Positions 8,671 to 16,386 of a stretch of 35,373 bases of DNA are shown here, piece after piece. The position numbers and the translations under genes are program-made. Source of the stretch: Oscillospiraceae bacterium. GTDB taxonomy: Bacteria; Bacillota; Clostridia; Oscillospirales; Oscillospiraceae. Below the pieces are notes generated by a model that ran no database searches, was not told the origin of the DNA, and saw nothing but the letters and a program-made list of their open reading frames with translations. Numbering within the stretch: the stretch's first letter is position 1; each line of letters begins with the position of its first letter. The DNA lies in the NCBI GenBank assembly GCA_017406005.1, contig JAFQZI010000167.1, positions 1-35,373 of the forward strand. The letters are read 5' to 3'.

Positions 8671-8742
8671 CCTCTCGCCTGTCTCGCCCCTTTCGCCCGT
8701 CTCGCCCTCGCTCTGCGCATGCAAAAGTCAGGGCGAAAGGGC
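8671..8742 (+). repeat. short TCTCGCC repeats and an inverted repeat in the intergenic region
   Basis: TCTCGCC occurs at 8673-8679, 8682-8688 and 8700-8706, with a related TTCGCC copy near 8692. GCCCCTTTCGCCC (8686-8698) is nearly complementary to GGGCGAAAGGGC (8731-8742), differing by one extra C, so transcripts from either strand could fold. The stretch lies between two convergent genes and has no coding frame of note. Its function is unknown. Confidence 0.5.
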
Positions 8743-8750
8743 AAAAGATT

Positions 8751-8784
8751 CCCTGTCGGAATGAACAGTCCGGCAGGGCTTTTT
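8751..8784. terminator. probable bidirectional terminator between isomerase and ROK genes
   Basis: CCCTGTCGGA (8751-8760) pairs with TCCGGCAGGG (8769-8778) with one G-T wobble. It is followed on the plus strand by CTTTTT and preceded by AAAAGATT, which gives a weaker U-tract to leftward transcripts of the ROK gene. Confidence 0.65.
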
Positions 8785-8796
8785 ACTATTATGAGA

Positions 8797-9729
8797 TCAT
8801 CGTACCAATTCGGCTGCGCCGATGATGCCGAAATCCTGTTTCAGTTCGGCGAACCGGAAATACACCGGCTGCGGAATATGGTTGTAGCGGTCAAATTCTG
8901 CACGTACTCTGTCGAAAAGCAGGGGGCCGAAATGCGTCAGCCCGCCGCCGAAGACGAACAGATTCACATTCAGCATCTGATAAATGTTGAATACACAGAC
9001 GCCGAGATAGTGCGCCATTTCATCCAGAACCGCCATCGCAAGAGGGTCCTCTTCCCGGCAGGCTTTCAGAAGCGCAACCCCGTCCGGTCTTTTGGACAGA
9101 TCCATTTTGGTATCAAAGGAAGCCGCCTTTTGCAGTACCCTGTCGGGAATGTACTTGCCGGATGCCCAGCTCATAAAACAGCCGCGATTCCGGCAGCCGC
9201 ACTCCAGCCCTTCATCCGGGGTGATCAGCATGTGCCCGGTCTCTCCCGCCCAGCCGTAGCTTCCGCGGAACAGCTCCCCGTTTAAAATCAGCCCGCTGCC
9301 GACACCAGTGCTGGCTGCCATGTAAATCATGTGGCGGCTGCCGCGTCCGGCGCCGAAGCGGTATTCCGCAAGGGCAGCGCAGTTGCTGTCATTGTCCAGT
9401 ACAATCGGGACAGGCAGTCGCTTTGTCAGATAATCCCGCATGGCAAAATCCCGGATATTTTCCATGGCAGACGTCATGCAGATATATCCCTCGTCAAACA
9501 GGATAAAAGATGGCATGCAGACACCGATCCCGCTCAGATCCTCGATTTTCAAGTCCTGCTCCTGCAGCAGTGCCCGGCAGTTTTCTATGATAAGATCTGA
9601 AAACTGCGGGCCGTCTGCCTCGGCAGGTGTGGGGTGCTGCCTTCTGCAGACAAGGTTGTTTTCCTGATCGAAAAGGCCATAGGCGACTTTCGTTCCGCCC
9701 GCATCAATTCCTATTCTGTACGCACTCAT
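8797..9729 (-). CDS. ROK family sugar kinase
   Basis: Cytoplasmic ATP-dependent sugar kinase of 310 residues. DAGGTK at residues 9-14 is the phosphate-binding loop. Asp114 in LDNDSN is the expected catalytic base. GETGH (162-166) with CGCRNRGC (177-184) gives the ROK zinc site: His166, Cys177, Cys179, Cys184. Most ROK members phosphorylate glucose, fructose, allose or N-acetyl amino sugars at the 6-hydroxyl. The gene is 13 bases downstream of the DeoR gene and follows the radical-enzyme activase, reading leftward as one unit. In this context it probably phosphorylates the sugar brought in by the ABC importer at 15136-18968. If the radical enzyme is an anhydrohexitol-phosphate lyase, the kinase substrate would be 1,5-anhydroglucitol or a relative; plain glucokinase is the main alternative. 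Confidence 0.92.
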   Translation of the reverse strand: MSAYRIGIDAGGTKVAYGLFDQENNLVCRRQHPTPAEADGPQFSDLIIENCRALLQEQDLKIEDLSGIGVCMPSFILFDEGYICMTSAMENIRDFAMRDYLTKRLPVPIVLDNDSNCAALAEYRFGAGRGSRHMIYMAASTGVGSGLILNGELFRGSYGWAGETGHMLITPDEGLECGCRNRGCFMSWASGKYIPDRVLQKAASFDTKMDLSKRPDGVALLKACREEDPLAMAVLDEMAHYLGVCVFNIYQMLNVNLFVFGGGLTHFGPLLFDRVRAEFDRYNHIPQPVYFRFAELKQDFGIIGAAELVR

Positions 9730-9742
9730 TTTTATGCCTTTC

Positions 9743-10492
9743 TTATTCCGCTTTTGCTACGCTGATTCCGCGCCGCTGCAATGCCTGCTCTGTCTCAGCA
9801 GGGAGCAACGAGTCCGTAATCACATGCAGGGGTTTTTCCGGAAGTCCAAGCGGAACCACACCATGGCGGGTAAATTTACTGCTTTCGGTAATCACGAAAA
9901 TCCGATCCGCCTTTTCCGCCATATCCCGCACAGCCTGAACACGAAGATGGTCTTTTCCCGTAAACCCGAGTTCCTCGGAATAACCGTCCACCCCAATAAA
10001 GAGCTTGTCGACATAGAACTGCGCAGCGCAGACCTTCAGAATCGGCCCGACCATCACCTGGGCATCCTTCTGAAAGTCTCCCCCGAGGAGGATAATGTTT
10101 ACGCTGCTGTTGTGCCGGATATAGCTTGCTATAAAAGCACTGTTGGTAAGAATCGTAACACCAGGATTTGTTCTGGCAAGCTCCTCTGCAAACAGGGCAC
10201 AGCAGCTTCCGTTTTCAATCATAACCGTCTCGCCGGGGCTCACCAGCGATGCGGCATAACGCGCAATCCGGCGCTTCTCCTCATAATGAACGGCAAGCCT
10301 GTTGTTCAGGTCATCACTGCCTCCGAAAACGGCAAACCCGTGTTCCCGGCGGATAACGCCACGCTTTTCCAGCGTGTCCAAGTCTTTTCGGATAGTAACC
10401 TGTGAGGTCTCGAGCTTTTCCGCCAGGGCAGAAACTTCCATCCGCCCGTTCTCCGCCAGCAATTCCAGAATGAGAGGTTCTCTTTTTTTCAT
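9743..10492 (-). CDS. DeoR/GlpR family transcriptional repressor
   Basis: Sugar-responsive regulator of 249 residues. The N-terminal winged helix-turn-helix (about residues 1-57, with VTIRKDL in the recognition region) is typical DeoR. The C-terminal sensor domain has the family-style segments IENGSC and GVDGYSEE, which normally bind a phosphorylated sugar that releases the repressor. It lies between the activase (63 bases upstream) and the ROK kinase (13 bases downstream), so it probably regulates this cluster. Upstream of it, minus-strand TTACGATT (10523-10530) resembles two 8-mers in the divergent activase/radical-enzyme promoter region, consistent with autoregulation and control of both units. 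The effector is not known; the kinase product is the obvious candidate. Confidence 0.92.
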   Translation of the reverse strand: MKKREPLILELLAENGRMEVSALAEKLETSQVTIRKDLDTLEKRGVIRREHGFAVFGGSDDLNNRLAVHYEEKRRIARYAASLVSPGETVMIENGSCCALFAEELARTNPGVTILTNSAFIASYIRHNSSVNIILLGGDFQKDAQVMVGPILKVCAAQFYVDKLFIGVDGYSEELGFTGKDHLRVQAVRDMAEKADRIFVITESSKFTRHGVVPLGLPEKPLHVITDSLLPAETEQALQRRGISVAKAE

Positions 10493-10555
10493 CGTTTTCT
10501 CTTTTCTTTCGTTTCCTGTTTCAATCGTAACACAGAACCATTTGAAAATCCAGAT

Positions 10556-11326
10556 CTATTTAAAAGAACACGTCAGCCCATACTGTAAGAAAACTTCTCT
10601 GTATTTCTCAAGGTTTTCAGGATGAAGCTGTGGAACTTCCTTCATCTCATAGGGAATACCGAGTTTTTCATATTTGCTCTCGCCCAGCTGATGAAACGGA
10701 AGGAGATGCACTTCCTTCACGCCGATCTCCGAAAGCTTTCCTGCCAGGGCCTCAGCAGCGGAGAAGGAAGCATTAAACCGCGGGATCACGGGAATTCTTG
10801 CGATCACGTCCTTTCCCGTCGTCACAGCATAACGCAGATTTTCGATAATCACATCATTATAGACGCCTGTCCCCCGGAAATGTGCTTCCCTGTCGGCATG
10901 TTTGAAGTCATACAGGAGCAGGTCAATGTGTGCAAGAAAAGCGCGAAACCGTTCCGGAGCCGTGTATCCTTCCGTCTCCGCTGCGACATGGATTCCTTCC
11001 CCATGCGCAGCATCTGCCAGAACGGATGCAAATTCTGCCTGCTGGAGAACATCACCGCCGGAGAACGTCACCCCGCCGCCCGAATGCTCATAAAATGGCT
11101 TATCCTGGCGGACAACCTGCATAACTTCTTCTACTGTATAGGTACGGCCGCAGTACGCAGTCTCATCCATTTTCTCCGTAATAGATGCAAACCGGTTCTG
11201 CGATTCCGGATTGGAACACCATTTGCACTGCAGCGGGCAGCCTTTGAAAAAGACTGTTGTGCGAATGCCCGGGCCGTCATTGATGCTGAATTTCTGTATA
11301 TTAAAGATCCTGCCTGTCAGTTCCAT
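10556..11326 (-). CDS. glycyl radical enzyme activase (radical SAM)
   Basis: Radical SAM enzyme that abstracts a hydrogen from the glycine of its partner enzyme, here almost certainly the radical enzyme encoded divergently at 11505. The SAM-cluster motif CxxxCxxC is Cys30, Cys34 and Cys37, followed by SNPESQ; the SAM-binding GGD is in SGGD at 89-92. The start is taken as the ATG at 11326, because GAGGA lies 7 bases upstream; a GTG at 11344 in frame would make the ribosome site part of the coding sequence. At 256 residues it is short: the insert with two extra 4Fe-4S clusters (eight cysteines) found in most activases of dehydratase-type radical enzymes appears absent, with only Cys59 left in that region. 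In this respect it resembles PflA. Confidence 0.95.
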   Translation of the reverse strand: MELTGRIFNIQKFSINDGPGIRTTVFFKGCPLQCKWCSNPESQNRFASITEKMDETAYCGRTYTVEEVMQVVRQDKPFYEHSGGGVTFSGGDVLQQAEFASVLADAAHGEGIHVAAETEGYTAPERFRAFLAHIDLLLYDFKHADREAHFRGTGVYNDVIIENLRYAVTTGKDVIARIPVIPRFNASFSAAEALAGKLSEIGVKEVHLLPFHQLGESKYEKLGIPYEMKEVPQLHPENLEKYREVFLQYGLTCSFK

Positions 11327-11333
11327 TATCTCT

Positions 11334-11338
11334 TCCTC
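11334..11338 (-). promoter_or_regulatory. ribosome binding site deciding the activase start
   Basis: GAGGA on the minus strand is 7 bases before the ATG at 11326. It favours that start over the in-frame GTG at 11344. Confidence 0.7.
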
Positions 11339-11358
11339 TTTCACTCACTATGTACAGC

Positions 11359-11387
11359 ATTATAACGAATCGTGTGATATTTGTAAA
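11359..11387 (-). promoter_or_regulatory. promoter of the activase-DeoR-ROK unit
   Basis: On the minus strand TTTACA (11382-11387), a 17-base spacer and a consensus TATAAT (11359-11364) precede the activase. The spacer end next to the -10 box contains the small palindrome ACGA-T-TCGT. Confidence 0.7.
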
Positions 11388-11409
11388 GCACTATTTGTTT
11401 TATTCGTAA
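11363..11409. promoter_or_regulatory. candidate operators for the DeoR-type repressor
   Basis: Plus-strand TAACGAAT (11363-11370) overlaps the -10 region of the activase promoter. ATTCGTAA (11402-11409) lies between the two divergent promoters. Together they form an imperfect inverted pair with 31 bases between arms. A similar 8-mer, AATCGTAA, lies upstream of the DeoR gene at 10523-10530. That this regulator binds them is inference. Confidence 0.35.
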
Positions 11410-11437
11410 GTTTTTTTATTATGAACGTAATTTTTTG

Positions 11438-11466
11438 TTGACAGCATTCTTCCTGCAGATTATAAT
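11438..11466 (+). promoter_or_regulatory. promoter of the glycyl radical enzyme gene (perfect consensus)
   Basis: TTGACA (11438-11443), exactly 17 bases, then TATAAT (11461-11466). Both hexamers and the spacing match the sigma-A consensus perfectly, so the gene should be strongly transcribed unless repressed. Confidence 0.85.
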
Positions 11467-11504
11467 AATGCCAGAATGAAAAGAGTGATAAAGGAGAACT
11501 ATCC

Positions 11505-13919
11505 ATGGAACAGAAATCCTCCCGTTTCGGCACGCTGACGCCCCGCATGAAGGCTTATCGCGAGACCCTGCTCTCTGCCAGACCCCAGGTCTGTGCGGAA
11601 CGTGCCATGCTCACCACCGAGAGCTACCGCTTGCATGCAGACAAACCCGTTGTGCTCCGCCGTGCCTATATGCTACAGAATATTCTGGAGAAGATGACCA
11701 TCTATATCGAACCGGAAACCCTTCTTGCCGGGAATCAGGCTTCAACCAACCGCGCCGCCCCGATTTTTCCGGAATATGCGATGGACTGGGTCATCCGTGA
11801 GCTGGATGAATTTGAAAAGCGTGACGGCGATGTTTTCTATATCACCGATGAGACCAAAGAACAGCTTCGAAGCATCTATCCCTTCTGGGAACACAACACC
11901 CTGCTCGACAGGGGGCTCGCCGCAATTCCGCCGGAAAGCCGTGTGTTTTACGATCTCGGCATTATCAAAGCGGAAGGGAATATTACTTCCGGGGATGCGC
12001 ATATCGCCGTAGCTTACGAAACCTTACTGCGGGAAGGGCTGAAGGCGTACGAGGCAAAAACACGCGCATGCATGGCTGCCCTTGACCTGACGGATTGCCA
12101 GAACCTGAAAAAGTATTATTTCTATCAGGCTATTCTGATCGTCATTGACGCACTGCGCGTCTTTGCCGAGCGGTATGCCGCACTGGCAGAAGACCTCTCC
12201 GAAAAGGCGGACCCTGCCCGCGCCTCCGAATTAAAAGAGATGGCACGGATCCTCCGCAAAGTGCCGTATGCGCCAGCTGAAACTCTGCAGGAGGCGGTGC
12301 AGGCGCTATGGCTTACGCATCTCGTGCTGCAAATTGAATCCAACGGACACTCTCTTTCCTACGGCAGGATGGATCAGTATCTCTGGCCATATTATGAAAA
12401 GGATCTCGCCGCAGGCCGTACGGATGAAGAACATGCCTGCGAACTGATGACAAATCTCTGGCTCAAAACTTTCACCATCAACAAGATTCGCTCCTGGAGC
12501 CATACACAGTTCAGTGCCGGCTCTCCCTTGTACCAGAATGTGACGATCGGCGGCCAGACCACGCAGCACAAAGACGCCGTCAATCCCATGTCCTGGCTGA
12601 TTCTCCGCTCGGTGGCGCAGACGCATCTGCCTCAGCCGAATCTCACTGTGCGCTATCATGCAGGCCTGCCCGACGATTTTATGAACGAAGCCGTTGAGGT
12701 GGTAAAGCTCGGTTTCGGGATGCCGGCATTCAACAACGATGAAATCATCATCCCCTCTTTCATCGCGCGCAGTGTGAGGGAAGAGGACGCTTATAATTAC
12801 AGCGCCATCGGCTGTGTGGAAACTGCCGTGCCCGGCAAATGGGGCTACCGCTGCACCGGTATGAGTTTCCTGAACTTCCCGAAATCCCTGCTGATTGCTA
12901 TGAACAACGGTACAGATCCTCAGAGCGGCACAAAGCTGGTCGAAGGCACCGGTCACTTCCGGGACATGACTTCCTATGAAGAGCTGGCACATGCCTGGGA
13001 TGTAATTATCCGCGATTTCACGCGCCACAGCGTCATCATCGAAAATGCCTGTGATATGGTGCTGGAAGAAACCGTGCCGGATGTGCTCTGTTCCGCCCTG
13101 TGTGAGGACTGCATCGGCCGCGGCCTGACCCTGAAAGAAGGCGGCGCTGTCTATGATTATATCAGCGGTCTGCAGGTCGGTATAGCCAATCTGGCGGATT
13201 CCCTTGCCGCGATCAAAAAGCTGGTCTTTGAAGAGAAAAAGCTCACCCCTGCCCAGCTCTGGGCTGCTCTCGAAAGTGACTTCGCCGGAGAAGAGGGCGA
13301 ACGCATTCGCCGTATGCTTGTGAACGACGCTCCCAAATACGGGAACGATGACGACTATGTTGACCGGCTGGTAGTTGATGCCTATGACTCTTATATCGAT
13401 GAAATCCGGAAATACCCCAACACAAGGTTCGGCCGCGGGCCGATCGGCGGCATTCGTTACGCAGGGACCTCCTCCATCTCTGCAAATGTCGGCCAGGGAC
13501 GCGGTACTCTTGCCACGCCGGACGGGCGGCATGCCGGTGAGCCTCTTGCGGAAGGTTGCTCCCCCAGCCACGCTATGGATAAAAACGGACCCACAGCCGT
13601 TTTCAAATCCGTCAGCAAACTGCGCACGGAAGAAATCACGGGCGGAGTTTTGCTCAACCAGAAAGTAACCCCCACTCTTCTTTCCAAAGAAGAGAACAAG
13701 CAGAAACTGATCCTTCTGGTCCGCACTTTCTTCGACCTGCTGCACGGCTACCATGTGCAGTATAATGTAGTGTCCCGCGAGACCATGCTGGATGCCCAGA
13801 TTCATCCGGAAAATCACCGCGATCTGATCGTTCGCGTGGCAGGATACAGTGCTTTCTTCAACGTGCTTTCCCGCCAGACCCAGGATGATATTATTGCCAG
13901 GACAGAGCAAACCCTATAG
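11505..13919 (+). CDS. YbiW-type glycyl radical enzyme, candidate 1,5-anhydrohexitol-6-phosphate C-O lyase
   Basis: Glycyl radical enzyme of 804 residues. The radical glycine is Gly780 in RVAGYSA. The thiyl cysteine is Cys437 in GCVE, with Glu439 as in eliminating (dehydratase-type) members; pyruvate formate-lyase instead has two adjacent cysteines. From memory of E. coli YbiW (810 residues), many blocks are the same or nearly so: KAEGN and SGDAH (His166), ESNGHS, GRMDQYL, AGSPLYQNVTIGGQ, FGMPAFNNDE, GKWGYRCTGMSF, APKYGNDDD and QDDIIARTE. PflD differs at several of these. YbiW is reported to open the ring of 1,5-anhydroglucitol 6-phosphate to 1-deoxyfructose 6-phosphate. The activase is divergent, with ROK kinase and DeoR behind it and a dehydrogenase and sugar importer downstream. 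Family placement is firm; the substrate is inferred, and a related phosphorylated anhydro-sugar is possible. Confidence 0.9.
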   Translation: MEQKSSRFGTLTPRMKAYRETLLSARPQVCAERAMLTTESYRLHADKPVVLRRAYMLQNILEKMTIYIEPETLLAGNQASTNRAAPIFPEYAMDWVIRELDEFEKRDGDVFYITDETKEQLRSIYPFWEHNTLLDRGLAAIPPESRVFYDLGIIKAEGNITSGDAHIAVAYETLLREGLKAYEAKTRACMAALDLTDCQNLKKYYFYQAILIVIDALRVFAERYAALAEDLSEKADPARASELKEMARILRKVPYAPAETLQEAVQALWLTHLVLQIESNGHSLSYGRMDQYLWPYYEKDLAAGRTDEEHACELMTNLWLKTFTINKIRSWSHTQFSAGSPLYQNVTIGGQTTQHKDAVNPMSWLILRSVAQTHLPQPNLTVRYHAGLPDDFMNEAVEVVKLGFGMPAFNNDEIIIPSFIARSVREEDAYNYSAIGCVETAVPGKWGYRCTGMSFLNFPKSLLIAMNNGTDPQSGTKLVEGTGHFRDMTSYEELAHAWDVIIRDFTRHSVIIENACDMVLEETVPDVLCSALCEDCIGRGLTLKEGGAVYDYISGLQVGIANLADSLAAIKKLVFEEKKLTPAQLWAALESDFAGEEGERIRRMLVNDAPKYGNDDDYVDRLVVDAYDSYIDEIRKYPNTRFGRGPIGGIRYAGTSSISANVGQGRGTLATPDGRHAGEPLAEGCSPSHAMDKNGPTAVFKSVSKLRTEEITGGVLLNQKVTPTLLSKEENKQKLILLVRTFFDLLHGYHVQYNVVSRETMLDAQIHPENHRDLIVRVAGYSAFFNVLSRQTQDDIIARTEQTL

Positions 13920-13971
13920 CCGTCAGTTTGTACAACTTGTGTATTTTTATCCCGATTTTCAAGATTCCTGT

Positions 13972-14000
13972 TTGACATTTTCCGTGAAAATTACTATACT
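13972..14000 (+). promoter_or_regulatory. promoter of the dehydrogenase-ABC importer operon
   Basis: TTGACA (13972-13977), a 17-base spacer and TATACT (13995-14000) lie 50 bases before the dehydrogenase start. No terminator is visible after the radical enzyme gene, so read-through from the upstream promoter may add to expression. Confidence 0.8.
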
Positions 14001-14049
14001 ATAGCTATCTTGAGAAGAAACTAAACGCTATGCGGAAGGAGACATCGAT

Positions 14050-15081
14050 ATGTTGAATGTTGCCGTTCTGGGCTGCGGAAAAATTGCCCAGGTTCGCCAC
14101 ATCCCCGAATATGCTGCCAATGAGAATGTACGCCTGGTCGGTTTTTATAACCCCACTTCCAGCAGGGCGGAAGATATGGCAAAAAAATACGGCGGGAAGG
14201 TCTATCTCTCCCCGGAAGAACTGCTGTCCGATCCCGAAGTGGAAGCCGTATCTGTCTGCTCTGCCAACTATGCTCACGCTTCCCTTACTATTGCCGCGCT
14301 GGAAGCCGGCAAGCATGTGCTGTGCGAAAAGCCCATGGCCACCACGGAAGAAGACTGTGAAGCCATGCTGGCTGCCGCAAAGAAATCCGGCAAACGCCTG
14401 CTGATTGCGCAGAATCAGCGCCTTGCAAAAGCACACGAGAAGGCGAAGGAGCTTCTGGATGAAGGATTGATCGGCAGCGTTATCACCTTCCGCACAACCT
14501 TCGGCCACGGCGGGCCGGAAACCTGGTCTATCACGCCGGGCAAAAACACCTGGTTTTTCGACAAGAAGCGTGCCGCTATGGGAGCCATGGCAGATCTCGG
14601 CATTCACAAGACGGACCTGATCCGTTACCTCCTCGGAAAAGATGTCGCCCGCACCACCGCACGCCTCACGACGCTGGATAAGCGCGGCCCGGATGATGAG
14701 CTGATCGATGTGGATGACAATGCCATTTGCATCTATGAGATGGAAGGCGGAGCAATCGGAACCATGACCGTCAGCTGGACGTATTACGGAGCGGAAGACA
14801 ATTCCACCATCCTCTACGGTACAAAAGGCATCATGCGCATCTATGACGACCCTGCACATTCCATCGTAGTCAAACTCGCCGACGGCACGGAAAAGACCTA
14901 CGATGTGGAACAGATTCAGACCAACGACAACCAGACGGCTTCCGGCGTCATTGACGAATTTGTCGCCGCTGTGGAAGAAAACCGGTCGAGCATCCTGGAT
15001 GCAGAAGGCGTCATGAATTCCATGAAGGCCGTTTTCGCCAGCATCAAATCGAGCGAAACCGGAGCTCCGATAACTGTTTAA
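14050..15081 (+). CDS. Gfo/Idh/MocA family oxidoreductase
   Basis: NAD(P)-dependent sugar or polyol dehydrogenase of 343 residues. The N-terminal Rossmann domain has GCGKIA at residues 8-13. CEKP at 92-95 contains the conserved Lys94, and DLGIH at 182-186 supplies the usual acid/base residues (Asp182, His186). The C-terminal half is the alpha/beta substrate domain. AAGGAGA precedes the ATG. It is the first gene of the importer operon, suggesting it acts on the imported compound. The family includes 1,5-anhydro-D-fructose reductase as well as inositol, glucose-fructose and 3-keto-glycoside enzymes. Beside a YbiW-like enzyme, interconversion of anhydrofructose with anhydroglucitol or anhydromannitol is an attractive guess, but the sequence alone does not specify it. 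Confidence 0.9.
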   Translation: MLNVAVLGCGKIAQVRHIPEYAANENVRLVGFYNPTSSRAEDMAKKYGGKVYLSPEELLSDPEVEAVSVCSANYAHASLTIAALEAGKHVLCEKPMATTEEDCEAMLAAAKKSGKRLLIAQNQRLAKAHEKAKELLDEGLIGSVITFRTTFGHGGPETWSITPGKNTWFFDKKRAAMGAMADLGIHKTDLIRYLLGKDVARTTARLTTLDKRGPDDELIDVDDNAICIYEMEGGAIGTMTVSWTYYGAEDNSTILYGTKGIMRIYDDPAHSIVVKLADGTEKTYDVEQIQTNDNQTASGVIDEFVAAVEENRSSILDAEGVMNSMKAVFASIKSSETGAPITV

Positions 15082-15084
15082 CGG

Positions 15085-15108
15085 TAATAACTGTAAATCC
15101 AGTTGTTA
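15085..15108 (+). other. small hairpin between dehydrogenase and binding-protein genes
   Basis: TAATAACTG (15085-15093) pairs with CAGTTGTTA (15100-15108) with one G-T wobble and a 6-base loop. No U-tract follows, so it is more likely an mRNA processing or stability element than a terminator. Confidence 0.4.
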
Positions 15109-15135
15109 TAAAAAATCTATATTTGGAGGAAGATT

Positions 15136-16230
15136 ATGAAGAAAATTCTCGCAATCGCACTCGCACTCTGCATGGTATTCGCCCTCTGCGCTGTATCCGC
15201 ATCCGCTGACGGAAAGACCATTTATGTTCTTGGTCCTACCCCTGACCATGGCTGGACGGCTCAGGCCGGTGCCTACGCCCAGGCAAAATGCGAAGAGATC
15301 ACCGCTGAAGGCACCTACAAAGCTGTCTACATCCCCGCATCCTCCGGTGAAGAGCAGGTTGACCAGATTAACACCATCGTTGCAAACGGCGATGCCGCTA
15401 TCGTTGTTATGATGGCTCTGGATGATTCCGCTCAGGCTGGCCAGGAAACCCTCTACGCAGAAGAAATCCCCTTCATCTCCTTCGACCGTATCATTGAAGC
15501 CACCGAAGCTTACGCTGCTCTGAACTACTCCGGCAACAACTGGGAGTGCGGCGCCGGCATTGCTTACTGGCTCCAGAAGAACGGCATGCAGCCGGGCGAC
15601 ACGGTTGTTGTCCTCTACGGTGATAACGGTACCGTTTGCTCCCGCCGTCAGGAAGGCTTTGAGCAGTTCCTCCGCGGCGAAATGAAGTACTCCGACCTGA
15701 ACGCCGGTGAGTTTGAGACCACCCAGGTCTGGGAGCAGGCAGACATCGACAACATCTTCAACGGCTACACCGTCGTCTGCAACTGGTCCGCTGATGGCGC
15801 TTACGGCTATATCGAGCAGAAATTCGATGAAATCGTAGCTGCTGCCAAAGCAAATACCGGCAAGCTCTACATCTACTCCATGGACGACGAGATGACCTTT
15901 GGTGTTCTCAATTACCTCCAGGCAGGCGCATCTGCAGAGACGCTCGCTGATACCGAAGCTCTCGAACTCTACATCTCCGCTATCGGCGGTATGCAGGAAC
16001 TCTACAATGTCATGGCCGGTACGGATGAGAAGAGCGAACTCGCTGAAAAGTACTTTGATGACATGATGTCCGTCTCCTTCAACCCGAAGATGATGCAGTC
16101 CGCTATCCAGTTTGGTGTTGACTACGTCAACGGCAACTGGGACTTTGAGACCGGCTCCGGTTCCTATGAGCCCGTCTTCATCGTTGACCGCACCAACGCT
16201 GCAGAAGTAGAAGGCTTCCAGGGTCACTGA
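15136..16230 (+). CDS. sugar ABC transporter substrate-binding protein (ribose/galactose type)
   Basis: Extracellular sugar-binding protein of 364 residues, of the periplasmic-binding-protein type I family (RbsB/MglB-like). A clear signal peptide ends near residue 24 (SASA/DG). There is a cysteine at residue 18, but Leu at the preceding position does not fit a lipobox, so membrane anchoring by lipid is not supported. The mature part starts with the typical strand and glycine region (IYVLGPTPDHGW) and shows the expected domain-crossing pattern. GGAGGA precedes the ATG. Codon use is strongly biased, matching an abundant binding protein. A hairpin downstream separates it from the ATPase and permease genes and probably sets its higher expression. 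The ligand cannot be read from the sequence; context suggests a hexose-like or anhydro-sugar. Confidence 0.92.
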   Translation: MKKILAIALALCMVFALCAVSASADGKTIYVLGPTPDHGWTAQAGAYAQAKCEEITAEGTYKAVYIPASSGEEQVDQINTIVANGDAAIVVMMALDDSAQAGQETLYAEEIPFISFDRIIEATEAYAALNYSGNNWECGAGIAYWLQKNGMQPGDTVVVLYGDNGTVCSRRQEGFEQFLRGEMKYSDLNAGEFETTQVWEQADIDNIFNGYTVVCNWSADGAYGYIEQKFDEIVAAAKANTGKLYIYSMDDEMTFGVLNYLQAGASAETLADTEALELYISAIGGMQELYNVMAGTDEKSELAEKYFDDMMSVSFNPKMMQSAIQFGVDYVNGNWDFETGSGSYEPVFIVDRTNAAEVEGFQGH

Positions 16231-16270
16231 TCCTTCTAATTCTCTGCTTCTCTGAGGAAAAAACAACCAT

Positions 16271-16314
16271 GCGGATGCAGGCCATTCCTGCATCCGCACC
16301 CTTTATGATTTTTT
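16271..16314 (+). terminator. hairpin, probable partial terminator between binding protein and ATPase
   Basis: A perfect 11-bp stem (16271-16281 with 16287-16297) with a 5-base loop. A T-run occurs only about 11 bases later (16309-16314). It may act as a leaky terminator or as protection against 3' decay, giving more binding protein than ATPase and permease. Confidence 0.6.
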
Positions 16315-16386
16315 ACAGTTATTACACCATTCCTCCAGTATCACAACAAGTATTAAACCGCACACAAATTAAGGGAGACCGCGTTT

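Noticed and set aside
12306-13910. 534-codon open frame opposite the radical enzyme gene
   Set aside because: Antisense shadow of a motif-complete gene, with no ribosome site and no family resemblance.
1639-13919. Idea that the radical enzyme is hydroxyproline dehydratase (HypD) working with proC
   Set aside because: proC is nearly 9 kb away in its own unit, and the radical enzyme's conserved blocks match YbiW rather than what I recall of HypD; the other neighbours are sugar genes.
15136-15210. Lipoprotein anchoring of the sugar-binding protein through Cys18
   Set aside because: The residue before the cysteine is Leu, which does not fit a lipobox, and a normal signal peptidase I site follows at residue 24.
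15106-16299. 397-codon open frame opposite the sugar-binding protein gene
   Set aside because: Antisense shadow of a highly codon-biased gene; the composition is implausible for a protein.
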